In this document: one piece after another, positions 35,925 through 48,689 of the stretch
Layout: each line of letters opens with the position of its first letter
Position numbering within the stretch: position 1 is the stretch's first letter
Source of the DNA: Nymphaea colorata
Lineage: Eukaryota; Streptophyta; Magnoliopsida; Nymphaeales; Nymphaeaceae
DNA: 64,000 bases
Assembly: GCF_008831285.2 (NCBI RefSeq)
Contig: NC_045140.1
Coordinates: 24,260,131-24,324,130, forward strand
Reading direction: 5' to 3'
Made by a program: the position numbers and the translations under genes
The notes under the pieces: model-generated
Seen by the model: only the letters and a program-made list of their open reading frames with translations
What the model was told of the DNA's origin: nothing
The model's database searches: none

Positions 35925-38900
35925 CTATACAAAACCGAAAGGGTGACCTCGGAATTCAGCGGTGAGGGAGCTGAGAGTCCTCATCCCTGGTGATGCAAAG
36001 GGTGGTGGTTGTAACTTGGATAATTCCGGGCAACTCTGATAGGAAGTGCCGCGTGCAGCACAGTATACCTGCTGAGAATTGGGCACATGAGGAGCGCGAT
36101 CCGAAGGCCTGTGAAGTGCTTTAGTCGCCTTTAATTGAGAACTTGTTTGGCAAGCATCTGGCCCCTGGAATTTTTGGTAGATCAGTGAGACCAATGGACA
36201 GTGAGATTGCTATTACCAGCATAGAATTAAAGCTCATGCTTTTCCAGGATTATTCATGATGGAACACAAACAATTTGACACTGAGAGCATCCAAGTATTA
36301 AGTCAATCAGCTTAACAAACATAATTCCAAAAGAGTGTCTAAAACAAGAAATTGCATCTTTCAGTCTGCCACCGTTTGGACAATTCATTAAATTGACATG
36401 AGGAGAAAGATTATAATAGTTACTGGACTGGAACTAATGAACTACCAGACAAGATATACTCTGTCTAAGTACAAGTTATCTTCTATCTATGTATCAAAAA
36501 AATGCTGCCATGTCGACTTTAAGTCACAGCAGGAACCAAGAAGCAGTCATGCAGATTGTAGGTAAGGTTACCCATTATTATATTTTGTTAATGTGAAACA
36601 GTTTCCCAGTTGGTTGTAGTGTCATCGGTAGACTGGCAAGCTGGTCATGGATTTCATTTTCAGGTAGTCTGATCTTACTTTAGTGGTACAACAGTGATGT
36701 GATCTCAGTTCAATAATGCCTACCCTAGGACTTGCTTCAGAAAATTCCACTTTTATGTTGGATGAGAGTACGAGGCAACAGGCTCTGTTGGACCAGATAT
36801 TTGGTTCTTTGAAGCCACTGAGGTTGATCCAAGTCGGGTAACTGGCACTCAGCAAATTCTTTCTGGAACTGATTTTATTCAGTTAACAAGTCGAGCATGG
36901 AAGTACATCACCTTTAGCCACTTTGACATGATGCAACTTAGTGGGGTCCTAATCATTGGATTAGCTTTTCAGTCATTTGTCCATAGGTCCACCCTTAGCA
37001 CACATCTGACTGAACACAAGGATCAAACAAGGACATTAATATTTTTCTGAATCATCATCAGTAAGTGTAAAAGATGAGAACCTGGAGTCTAGGGCAAAGC
37101 TGGCTTCTATCTTCAAGTACACAAAAGGGTGTTTGGTCACTGAGTATCTAAAATTCCCACCCACATGAAATAGGACAATATATACTCATACATATGGAGG
37201 CATGCAATACAAAGACAACCAACAAAAATCAAAGTAAAGGAAGAAATGACAGAAGGAAACATGACAAATCGATACCATACGCAGGCATGTAAACAAAGAC
37301 AATGCAATATGACAAATATTTGCACCTTATGCAGTCCACCATAGTCTTCTTTGAAAGAAGCCCAAGGCACACAATTGTCTTTGTTCCAATAGCAAGACTT
37401 GTTTTGCATTTCTGGGTGCAGAGAACCATGTGCATCTTGTGCATGTTTATCCGGAGAGCAGAAACGCTGAGATGGTTCTACTGCAGCAGCCCAATATTCA
37501 CTTGGATTTCTGGTCCCCAGATATGATGATGGTGAGTGGTCATGAGACAGTAAATAGAAGGAGCTATGGTGCTCTTGTCTGCACAAGGTACGGTTGTCCC
37601 ATGGACTATTGTAACAGGACATGGAACTGAAGTCCTGTTGATGCTGGAGTAGACATGCAGATGAAGCATATGGCTGTCTGTTATGAACAAAGCCAGGACT
37701 TCCTGGATATGATGGTAAATGTGGGAACCTGCCATAAACTCGAGCAGGTGACTGCTTTGTGCTAGGAAGTCCCAGAGGAGGAGGAGGTCTACCCCAATCC
37801 TCTATGGTAATGCCTTGCTTAGCAGCCACTTCCATTATCTGTTTATGGTCAAGACCTGAAGCCATGAGCAAGTTCCACAGATTCTTATGTGCTTCTCTTT
37901 GTTCATGTATAAATTGATCCCGTATTGCTATTTCAAACTGAAGTTCAGTATTCGCCATTCCCTGGAAATAAGAGGACAAATCTGAGACCAGCTTCATATT
38001 ATACTACCAGAAGAAAGTTGAGAATTTCCATCTTTTTGTTCTTACCAGGAGGCGATATTGACTGAGAATATGCAAGTAGGTTTTGTTGCCATTATTTCTT
38101 ATGGCTTCTTCAATCATATTTTGCAGCTGCCTGCGCTGTTTCTCATTTTCTTCAATTTCCTGCCAAAAATAAAAAGATAAGATTTGCTGCAAAGAAACAT
38201 ACAGCTGAAGAAAATAACCAGTGATGAATGGTAACCTTCTGGTAGCCAGACCCAGCCTCATCATTATCACGAATATTGTCAAGAATAACTTGCCTCCTTG
38301 ACCTTAGAGCTTGCACAACTGCTTCATCCTTTTCAGTGGCCTACCAAGATGGATTATGTGGTTATCCAAGTACCAGAATTTTATGAAGATGAAACTCGGG
38401 AATGAACCAAAAGAATAAATTCAAGAGGAAAAACAACTTTTTTTTCTTGACAATTAATTTGACCGAATCAGTCTGACCATAAGTTAAGTTATGATACAGA
38501 ACCTGTCCATAAATCTACTATTGCTACATCCAGATGAACTTGTGAACCTAAAAGGTGCAACTTAATTCTACCTCCATTGAAGCTGACATATTCTGTGGCA
38601 AAGCTGTAAAGGTTATGGATCAATATGTACTCGGGTTGGGTTCTCAGCATGCTCAAGATAGCCAACCTACTACAATAGAACAAAAGTTCTCTAAAATCTA
38701 CATATAGAAGGCCTCATAGAAGCACCCTCTCCTTGTTCTTACTCTTGACCTGCCAATAGTTAATAACTCAGATGGTCCAGAACCGTTAAGAAAGTGACAG
38801 AAATATATAACTGAAGTAACTCCTTCATTTTAGCCTAGGTGAATGTGAGATCACACAAACACTTCGAACGAATAGTAAAGATATCCCAAAGAAAATTTAA

Positions 38901-41900
38901 ATTTTAAAGAATAAAAGCACAAACGGTTATAAAACAATGTGGGAGTACATCGGAACACCAAATTGCAGAAATGCTGGCCCTTGATTATTTAAATGATCAC
39001 CACCTGATCACGTTTCTCAAATGTGTCCTCCCTATTAGTTATGCTCTAAAAGAAAAATGAACATAGTTGTCCACCATAATAAAATGTGAAGAAACTTGCT
39101 TTTATCTCACTTAGAACGGTATACAGATGAGTCCATTTTCATCGATAATGTAATCTCTAATGCCTGTCAAACATTGGGAGGACACATTTGAGAAACGTGA
39201 CGGTGATCATTTAAATCAAGGGCCAGCATTTCTGCCAAATGGCTCAAGCCTACGGCACAAAAAAATTTCTGTAGATTTATTATTGAAGGATATGTATATG
39301 TGCTTCCAACAAAATTTTCATGTCCAACAAAATTTTCATGGTACATGACTGAACTCAAATTGATTCCCATGTTTTAGCTTGTAAAGCGTACAATGAACTT
39401 GTTTTCAACACACTGATAATTAAGGAATGTGAAATTGTTCTTCCAACCTGTTGCTTGGCAATGGCATCATCAAGACGTTGCAGCTCAATACGGTTACGAA
39501 TATTAGTTTCCTCAAGTTCAAACATTGCTTTCTGTAAGTTTATACGTTCCTGAACATTTTCATTTGTTTCATGACTCAAAATGTTCAACCATGATAGCTC
39601 ATTGTCTGCAGCTTTTTCTGTTGGTTTAGTGCACAGCTGTAACTCCTTTTCTTCCAGTTGCTTTTTCAAAAGTGAAACTTCAACCTGCATGAGAATGGAT
39701 GCATGTTAGAACATTGAGGTAGCATTCAATAAGAGAACAAATAATAGCATCTTCTTGCCTGCAGATTGTCAATCATCCTCTGATAGTCTGAAACATGGGT
39801 ATCAATCGTGCCGACATTTTTCTGTGGCAGCAAGACCAAGAGAAATTAATTTTCATGAACAAAAAGTATCACAAAGAAAGTTCTGAATACAAAATGGAAT
39901 ATTGACATGCAGAATAGCACAAAAGCAAGTTTACATGGCACTATTTTCTCAAAAGGCTAGTACGTGTGTGTAATCATAATACGTGTCTGTGTGTGTGTGG
40001 AGAGAGGGACAGAGAGAGAGAGAGAGAAAATAGAATCCAACCGTGCCCCTTAAACATGCACTTGGTGCGTAGGCAGCACCAGTAAGCTTATTATATCCCA
40101 TGAAACAACGAGACTTAGATATTAGAGATTGGGCAATAAAACAAAAAAATATTGAAAAGCTCACTGGATCAAAACAACTGTTGTGCAACTTAATTCGTAT
40201 GAAGTAATTCCAAACTACGGGATTCTAAGAAACTGAGAAAAAAACCTGAATGTGTGTCTTAATCTCTTTTGCTCTGTCAGCATATTTTAATGTATTTACT
40301 GTATGATGATACTGGTCATCTGCAGGAGATATTGTTGCAACCATGACAGTACGGGAATTTCCACTAAGACCATCCTTCAGAATCCGTGTCAACTTGCTGT
40401 GTAACAAAAATTGGCATAAGACAGTAAACTTATGATGAAGCAGTCATCAGTGAAAAGATAATTTGTCTACCTATTCCGATATGGAACATATGCAAGGCCC
40501 TTTTTTTGTTGTTTCCCCAATGCATTGATGCAGTTAGCTAAGGCCAGAAGAGAACGATTAATATTTGCACCATCTCTAAGCTTTTGGCCTCCAATATTTG
40601 TTTCAGAAGCTCTTTCACTGGAAAATAGAAAAAGGTGGCCATAGGGTGCATAAAAAACTAAGATAACTGGTGATATGAGTGAAACATCCATAAAGCAATT
40701 ACCACCTTCCAGCAAGATCAACAAGTGCAAGCTTTCCACGTAAAACTTGACCACGGTACTTATTCTTCTGTTTTCTTTTTACAATGATCTCCAAAACAGC
40801 ATGTGATCTGTTGAACATGAGCAATGCCTTTACCATCTCAGTTGCTCAAAGATATCTCAAGGAAGATTGTGCAGTAGATTTTCCATTTTTCCTCAAACCA
40901 GATAGATATTATAATATTTATATAAAGCTACTTATGACAATAGACATGCATAAAAATATAGGGAATCTGGACAAGTGATCGATAATAAATCTTAGGCAGA
41001 AAGAGTTATCCACAATGCCCATTGTACCAGGCAAAATTATCATCCCATACTATGAGGCAAAATTGTCATCTACTGACCGTGAAGATGTTGCATTTGCTTC
41101 AGTGCTTTCTGTTTTCCGTCTACCGTTCCCCAAATTCAGTAGTTCAACAATCTTATCAGCAGAATGAACCTGAAGCATGGAAAGAACCAAACTACTTTTT
41201 GAAAAGTCATACTTCAGGCATCGAGAAGAAACAATAATCAATGCCAAGCAATCAAGAAAGAGCATAGAAAGTAATGCAAGAATGTCAAACTGATAGCAAT
41301 TCTACTTAGGAAGTGGTTCTGTAACCATCGGCCCACTTAGTCAACTGGAATTTCTAACATTCTTGTTATTGAAACTACTGAATTAGAGGAACCCAGGCAT
41401 GTTTTGTGGGAATGTTAAAGTGGAAAGGGAACGGGCATCAGACATAGCTCCACTTCCATCACTGAGGATAGTACAAGTGCAAAAATGTTCAGGGCTCATG
41501 GCAATGGTAGAAAAATGCAATTTTTTAAATTTAGAAAAGCCAAATTTTTTGGGCATATCCAAGCATTTACCTTTGGAATAAAGACGTGCACAATTAGGCA
41601 AATTTGGCTATTAAAAAATGGACTTAGCAAATGTGATAAGAGTTCCAATGCAACCAATAGAATGCTAGTCAGACTTAATGGAAGCTTAAAATTTTCTTTA
41701 TGTATGCATGTGTGAACATGTATATGTATATACTATATAGTATATACATATATACATGCATATATAATTAAAGTATTTATTTGATTTTGACCATGCAAAC
41801 GAAAAATACATTGGGACCTGTGGCTGATACTTTTTCTGCAACAGATGAAATAAGGAATTTCCCAAGTATAAGCAAATGGAAAACATAATTTGTTTTCAGC

Positions 41901-44900
41901 CAATGTGGAGGGGAGAAAAACAATGAGAAAAGGGTAATGGAAGAAAGTAGGATGTGAATGGTTGAAGGGGAGCATGCCTTTGTTGAATAAGGTAACCTAG
42001 TGAAGAGTATAAGATTATGAGACCTTAGGAAGCACGTAATACATGTATCCGTGTCTATGTGTGCATGAATGTGGCTAGGTACATCAATGTGCACCTATGC
42101 ACAAAACCTGAGAAGCAGTGACAACCTGATTAACAAACAAAAAGAAATATGCGAGCACAAGGTTGTATTGGTTAAGAATCAAAAGTCAATAACTCTATTT
42201 CTATAACAATACCTTTCACAATAACTATCTATTTAACCTAAAAACAGAATTATATTCCAAATATAACAATGAAAGGAGTTCAAAGGACCTACAAATAAAT
42301 CTTAATCAAACATCCTCCAGAAGAATAAATTATATAGCAATGCTCTGAACAAGTATTTGGGGAGTTCTAGTCCATATATCCAAAACAACACTATATGGAG
42401 GAAGAATCATATGAACATTAAGAACAAATCAGAGATGAGAATAACAAAAGTGCATGATTACACGAAAAACAATAAGAGCATTTTTCACTTCTAATGCACA
42501 TGCACAGCCTATACCAACATCAGCTACAACAAAATAAAGAAGCAGCATAAAGGATAAATATTGATAAAATTAACAAAGGGGTCAAGATAAATATTACAAT
42601 CCTACTAATGAAGGATTGAAATAACACCTTTACGCTTCTCAGACCAGCAACTGTTATTCCATGTTCAGGATCTTCTCTCAATTCCAAGTGGCCAGATGAC
42701 CTCTCAAGCAAGTCATATATAACCTACAGAAGAATCAATATTTTAATATATTGCATGAAGCAGAAATTAAAAAAAAAAAAAAGACAACCAACAGGTACCT
42801 CATTGTAAACTTCAAGATAAGAACATGTGACTTCAAAGTCATCTGTGCTTTTATTTTTATCAATCAGATCAAATATCGTTCGCAGACTAAGAACCATCAA
42901 TCCAGGATCCTGATGAGTACCAACCATGGTGTATGTTTTGCCACTGTTGATGAAGGGGGAAAAGAAACAAAGGTTTATGACTAAGTCATGAAGGTGGATA
43001 AATTCATTCATCAATCTTCAAAACAGATAGACAATAGATGAATTAAATCACAACAATTATTTAGAAAAATATAACTATACCATACCGTTAACGAACAATC
43101 TATGTAAAATTATTTTTTTCCACAATTTTTCCAACAAATAATGTTCAATGGAATAAAAAAAAGTCCAAGTTCATTAAGGAAACTACTCAAGAATGGCAAA
43201 GCGTTCATTAAGAAACCTAATATTACAGAACATTTTCTATTCTAGCCAAAAAATCCAAATTTCGGTAGCTGAGTCACACGGGTACATGTAATCTGCCCAA
43301 GTACCCGTGTTGTTACGTGGGTACGGTAACACGGGTCATGGAGTACGGCTGTATTTTAAAACTAAAACATTTATATTTTCAAACTTAATTTTTTCTTTAA
43401 TTTTGATTTTTCCCTTTTTTGGTTTCCCTTCCACCAAGATCTTATATTTTCCTCTTATTTTTCATTAATTTTGAGAATTCTTGTGGATTATTATACATAT
43501 AATATATATATTTACATATACACTCTACCGTACCACATACTCATACCTATGTGACTGGAACTAATTGAAAACCTATATATGTTCTTGAAATGCTCAAGGT
43601 GATTGGATTAATGAAACCAAAAAAAAAAAAACCTAATATTATAGAACATTTCTATTCTAGCCCAAAAATTATAACTCTTATAGCTTATTGAAAACATATA
43701 TATGTTCTTAAGAGTGCTCAAGGAGATTGGAGTAATGAAATGAAAAGTACCTCCCAGTTGAGCCATAAGCAAATATAGTGGCATTCAGACCTTGAACTAT
43801 GCCAGCAATTATTGACGATATATTCCTGTAAACATCCTGAGAGGAGTCAAATGAATCTCTGTTAGCTGCAGGCATAGAAAATATGAGAAAGTCAAAAAAT
43901 AATTGCTATACTTGACCAAATTAAGTAAATCCATAAACAAATAAATGGATATCATGAAGCCTTATTGGTTGGAATCCCTAGAAAACACAAATACCTAACC
44001 TCTAATCATGCATGTCTTAACATTAGAGCTAGATCTCCACTTTTTCATGTACTATATTTCATTCCTTGGATGTGGTCCATGTCTATCTTCAACGGATCTG
44101 GAGTGCATACATCAATACTATCATCAACAAAGTGGGATGCATAATGTGCTTTTTATTTTCTGGTCATTTTTGGGTGCAACCTGCTTTGGCTAAATATGTG
44201 AATCAATTGTCAAGCTTTAAAACTTTTATTGGAAATGATTTTTTGTTGTGGATAAGTTTCTGCATTTTTGGCTTCCCCTTTTGTAACCACGATGATCTAT
44301 GCATTCTTCAAACTCACTCCTTACAACGCATTACTACCACTCAAGGTCGAAACTAGTGTTCATCTGAAAGTCGATGAAGACATGATGGATGACCGAGCAC
44401 AAGAATTTTGCTGCATCTTCCATTTGTCACCTTGTTTACATGATAACATCTTTAATCACCTATCCATCACATTGCCAGAATCTGATAACATCGCGCTCAT
44501 TCTCTCTATATCACCAATCAAAATTGGTGTACTAGATCTTTCTTAACCTACCTTTCCCTCCTACTGTTCCTCTGAAAGTTATCATGGAAGTTGCACTAAC
44601 TAAATTCTGAATCATGGTGACTCAAAGAATGGAGAAATAAGGAAAAGTTCAACCAAGAATGCTGCAACATACATTAAATGAAAAATATACAGAAGCGGAC
44701 ATAAGCCAATGAATGTCAAAGAAGAATCTAGTGCTCAGAGATCCACCACAACATTCACTTACCGTGTTCGTACATCCAGGCGCAAATGCATAGTCAAACG
44801 AGTATCGTTTTTCCTTAGTCCGATTCTGAATTCGGTCCAGGTAATGCTTTGATTCATCAGGATCAAGAACAACAACTCCCTGCAGTTACAGTCCACGTCA

Positions 44901-45174
44901 ATTTCCAACACCTCAGAAACGAAAGAGAAGTCTATCTGAGCCCCAAGGGCGTGGCATTCACCTTATCATCAGTAACTCGGACAATATTGCGATTCCTTTT
45001 GCGTTCTGCGTCAGTTAACGGCCGGCATTTCACCGCAACCTGAAACCAAACATCAGAGAAGACTAAAATCATCAACAGAACAACCAAGCATCTCGACCAA
45101 AGCACGATCATAACCCAAGAACCGACCGTCAACGTCGCAGTTTGTTTCGATGCTGGCGGACGTATGCTCGGCAT
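35925..45174 (-). CDS. KIN8B: Kinesin-8 family motor, KIN-8B
   Basis: Sixteen exons splice in frame to 818 residues: 45174-45127, 45039-44962, 44879-44763, 43836-43751, 42943-42799, 42723-42628, 41169-41078, 40807-40706, 40617-40471, 40396-40246, 39821-39759, 39684-39448, 38340-38236, 38159-38046, 37961-37326 and 36164-35925. The motor domain is N-terminal: P-loop FAYGSTGSGKT (103-113), switch I NATSSRSH (216-223) and switch II DLAGSE (251-256), ending near [13 protein letters not shown]. It is followed by alpha-helical coiled-coil segments ([22 protein letters not shown]-type repeats, [16 protein letters not shown]) and a Pro/Ser/Tyr-rich tail. Kinesin-8 motors walk to microtubule plus ends and regulate their dynamics. 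The closest plant type by sequence is KIN-8B (about 810 residues). Intron 11 has a GC donor; all others are GT-AG. The junction between the last two exons rests on a single GT-AG choice and is the least certain. Confidence 0.95.
38963..39238. repeat. Inverted repeat in KIN-8B intron 12
   Basis: The left arm, 38963-39032, and the right arm, 39177-39238, share CAGAAATGCTGGCCCTTGAT and ACGTTTCTCAAATGTGTCCT as reverse complements. Small gaps remain, and the loop is about 145 bp. No coding content. Confidence 0.8.
43216..43741. repeat. Tandem duplication split by an inserted element (KIN-8B intron 3-4 region)
   Basis: Block A (CCTAATATTA, then AGAACATTT and CTATTCTAGCC) occurs at 43216-43257 and 43632-43668. 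Block B (ATTGAAAAC, TATATATGTTCTT, GCTCAAGG, GATTGGA) occurs at 43564-43617 and 43686-43741. The order is A1-insert-B1-A2-B2, so an AB unit was duplicated and copy 1 was then split. Confidence 0.75.
43265..43558. mobile_element. Inserted MITE-like element with GAGTCACAY ends
   Basis: The left end reads GAGTCACACGGGTAC and the complement of the right end CAGTCACATAGGTATG. The left half has ACCCGTGT and ACACGGGT words in both directions. The exact borders and duplication are not resolved. The element lies between A1 and B1 of a duplicated intron unit. Confidence 0.5.
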
Positions 45175-46130
45175 GGTGACACAGAGTCCCCCAGATAAAC
45201 ATTAGCGTCCGCTTCCAAGCTCTCTACATTCACTACATCCCCGGAAAGAAGACCTCAAGATTCATTTCTTTCAACCTCTACTCCGCAAATGGTCTCCCCC
45301 ATTTCAATCTAACCCTCCCCACATATCAAAAAACGCAAAAAAAAATAACGTGGAATGAAAAGCAATCCCTTGTTTTCCTACCCAACGGTCCACTCCCCAC
45401 AAGAAATCGAAGAGAAATGCAGAAAAGAAACGACGAGAACCCTAAAGCTCGAGCCCCGGCAACAGCATTGACATCAAATCCAGCTCTGCTACAAAGCTCG
45501 CGAACCTTCATTCCCAGGTATAAAACCAATAAGAAAAACGAAGTACCAATGACGCGTCAAAACATGGAAAACGTCAACCCGAGACCATTTACTGCGATAC
45601 CCAGTAAGATCTCAAGAAATTTTACAGCCTCTCCTTCGTGACTCCGTCCAAAGGGCGTCCCTCAGATTCCGGTGAAGCGGACGAAAGAGGTGGGGGAGAC
45701 AAATCGGGGGAGAGATTCTTCGGAAAGAGACTTAAAATCCATATACTGAGCTAGACCGAACATCAAGAAACGGCAACTACGAGGGCCTGTTCGTTTTCTC
45801 TATAAAAAATGCCTTACTTAATCTACTCTTCTCCGTCCCATTTAACAAGTAAAAACCGGAGGGAAGGAAGTGAGATTTGTAGGAAGGAGGAGACAGAGAG
45901 ATGGACAGTAAGAAGGAAGAACCAAAGAGAGCATCTCAGTTTCTCTCTTGTCTCCTCAGCCATGGGAGGGTGAACGAGAATGGACCGTTACATCGGCCCT
46001 TGAGATTCGCGGTTTTATGAGGAAAGGATAATAACTCCGAATTCACGTTCCTGCGGCTTTTTCATCACCTTCTTCTTCCTGTTTTAACTTCAGTCGGTAC
46101 CTGAAATTTTCGAGGGAAAATTTTCAGGAG
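45175..46130. other. KIN-8B promoter and leader region
   Basis: GC-richer DNA directly upstream of the KIN-8B start. No TATA box is evident at a convincing distance. The segment at 45790 begins GGCCTGTTCGTTTTC, which recalls a MITE end, but no partner end was found. Confidence 0.4.
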
Positions 46131-48440
46131 GTGTGTTCACAATTTGATGGAAATTCTGACAAGCACTTTTTCCAAAATTCTCAAACTTTTACACATAAAT
46201 TTTTGTTATTGTTCTAGAGAGTATGAACATTGCCAATCAAATCTTCCAAATCGTGATCAAGTTAGACTCTTTGTGTTGAGACAAGTTGACTCGAGCTCAA
46301 CTAGGAAATTTTGCATTATTAAATTGTTTTTATAGGTTGTTGTTCATATAATATACGTTATATAACACATGCATAAGTATTGCGAATCATGTAGCTAAGT
46401 TCGTACTTGTCTCATTTTTATTATGAAATAAATAAGAGCCCACACTCAAGCTCATTAAATGTGCCATGCATCTAAACGAGCCAAAATCAATGCCCCCACT
46501 CAATTTGCCAACTCCATTATTAGTTTCTTAAATTACATCTGGCAGTTGTTTTGGATATTTTTGAAAAGTGTGGGCGGCTATCAGGAAATTGAGACACCGA
46601 AAGCTGTCTTTTGGTATTTGACTAAAAAATTTTTGCAAACCTTACCGCCGCTTGTTACGTGAGGACCATGATTTTCAGCTCATTCCATTTCGAGTGTTGC
46701 TCGGAAGCCGTACTCCGGGACTGACTTGTCCTTTATTTCCATGCTGCAATCTTCGGTGTTATTCAATATTTCTATTTGGTGTATTTTCCAAAATCCAGTG
46801 GTTCTACCATCACCATCTTTTCCTTTGGGAAACTGTCACCAAGGATAGGTGTCACAATATTTAAACATTTTTTTATACACATTCTTGAAACCAAATGTCT
46901 TCTTCGATTGAGGAATATTATTTTAAAATCTCATAAGTTCCTTTTTTATTCTCAATAATGAGTTAATGACATATAATTTGATTTTAGATCTTCATGGTAT
47001 GAAGAAAATCTTTGGGTTTAAGGTATGGTGCACATAGATCATATGTTTGGCTAGTATAAAAAAATAAAGAGCAAAACGAATGTCACATTGGTATGTCTTG
47101 AGCATTCAATTAAGATCCTCAAGTATGGATGAATCACAAATCTTGGTGTGGATTTTTCTGTCACATCAGCAAAAAAAAACATGTCATGAATATGAAATAA
47201 GATCTATAAAGAAACACTCCCCTACTAATCCTTGTGATTGTGATGTTGCACAGTTTGGTGCTGTTGAATTGGCATGATGTTGAAAGTTTTAGTTGAATGA
47301 ATGCAAATGCTTGTTGCTTAAACTATAGTTGGCCATAAATGTATAGATGGAGACAAAAGTATACCAAATCTAAGTCTAACTAACAAAAGTGCATGCCAAC
47401 AAGAGCTTTGTACCATAACTGGGTAGGTAATTAGATCCAAAATCTTCAAGCTGAAGGAAGTGAACAGCTTGATACTCTAGGTGCATCTATTGGCATAATC
47501 TGGTAAGAGTCCACCTAACTCCAGCTTGGCTTGTAGAAGAAAATTAGGCTAACTAATTGCAATATTGATCAAAGATTCTATTGAATTTAAGAAGATCAAA
47601 TCTAGAATGGGAGTACTGTTTTGTTTGTATATGCACCAACCTATGTCCGATTGTTCACCTACTGAGATTTGAAATGCAAATCAAACACGACCGAGCATGT
47701 AAATCGGACATGAAATCGCCTTTTTAGCGAGAGAATTGAGATCAGGTCGCATACAGTGCACCAAAATCCATGGACAAGCAAACTGTATTTCTTGCTTGCA
47801 AGGCATGATTGTTCAGTTGCATGTTCTAATCGAGCTTGAATTGTTTTGTCTATTGAGCAGGTATGGGGATGAGCTTATGGTTGGTAAACTCATAACTCAG
47901 ACTCGGATCGGCTGAAGACTAGGTCACTGGGTTGGAGAGTCGACACGATGCCTCAACTAGATTAGGTCATAAATTTTTACAACGCATTTTTTATATAAAT
48001 AGATGAAGAAGGTAAGTCTATGAGGACCTCATGATTGATTTTTTTCATAAAAAAGGTAGGTTTTTCACCAAGGAAGTCACCAGTGTTTGTCATGAATGGG
48101 AAAGAGAATGAATTGCATAGTAAGCTAGGAATGGTCTTCGCTTGTTTCATTAAGACAATTCAAACACGTTTTCTTTTTTCTTGTAAAAGCATTGATTAAA
48201 ATCCACGCTTTCTTTCATTTCAACGTCAGATGTAAGATCCAAAGCACCCGCTTAAGTGTCGGCAACAACTCATTCTAATTAATTTCTTCTTTCAAAAAAG
48301 ATTCCTACTTTTTGCAAAATTTTCTTTAGGACGTGTTGACGACTCGGTATCTTAGACAGGGCGTCGCAAGACACTTAGTATGAGCCTCAAGCAAACGTTG
48401 AATGGGTGTGTTCATGGCATTTTATGTAGTGTGAATTTAA
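46131..48440. other. Gene-free spacer
   Basis: AT-rich sequence with only short unrelated open frames. I see no RNA gene or defined element. Confidence 0.5.
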
Positions 48441-48441
48441 G

Positions 48442-48689
48442 GTTGTGTTTGTTTTGCTGAAGATTTGAGGTCCGCAATGACCAAATCCTTGGATCACCTT
48501 TTTTTGCAACCTTGGATCTATGGCTATCAAATGCAACCTAACGTTGTGTTGTGACTTGAGATCCTAGAATTTGAGATCCATGGATTTACGATCCGGCTAT
48601 CTTTCCGTTCGACCTTAAATCCATGGTCCCAAAACACACTTTTTATCCATCCAGTTCTAGACATAAGATTTGGTGCTATCAAACACAAC
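48442..48689. mobile_element. MITE-like element, GTTGTGTTTG ends
   Basis: GTTGTGTTTG at the left and CAAACACAAC at the right are perfect 10-bp inverted ends. Inside, GCTATCAAATGCAACC and CGTTGTGTTGTG (about 48515-48550) look like another pair of ends meeting head to tail, so this may be two elements in tandem. The interior is rich in GGATCT and GAGATCC words. No clear target duplication. Confidence 0.45.

Noticed and set aside
44008..44546. Overlapping plus frames inside KIN-8B intron 3
   Set aside because: Phe/Leu-rich chance frames in intron sequence, with no transposase or other motif.
45790..45860. MITE end GGCCTGTTCGTTTTC near the KIN-8B promoter
   Set aside because: No matching opposite end or target duplication found.
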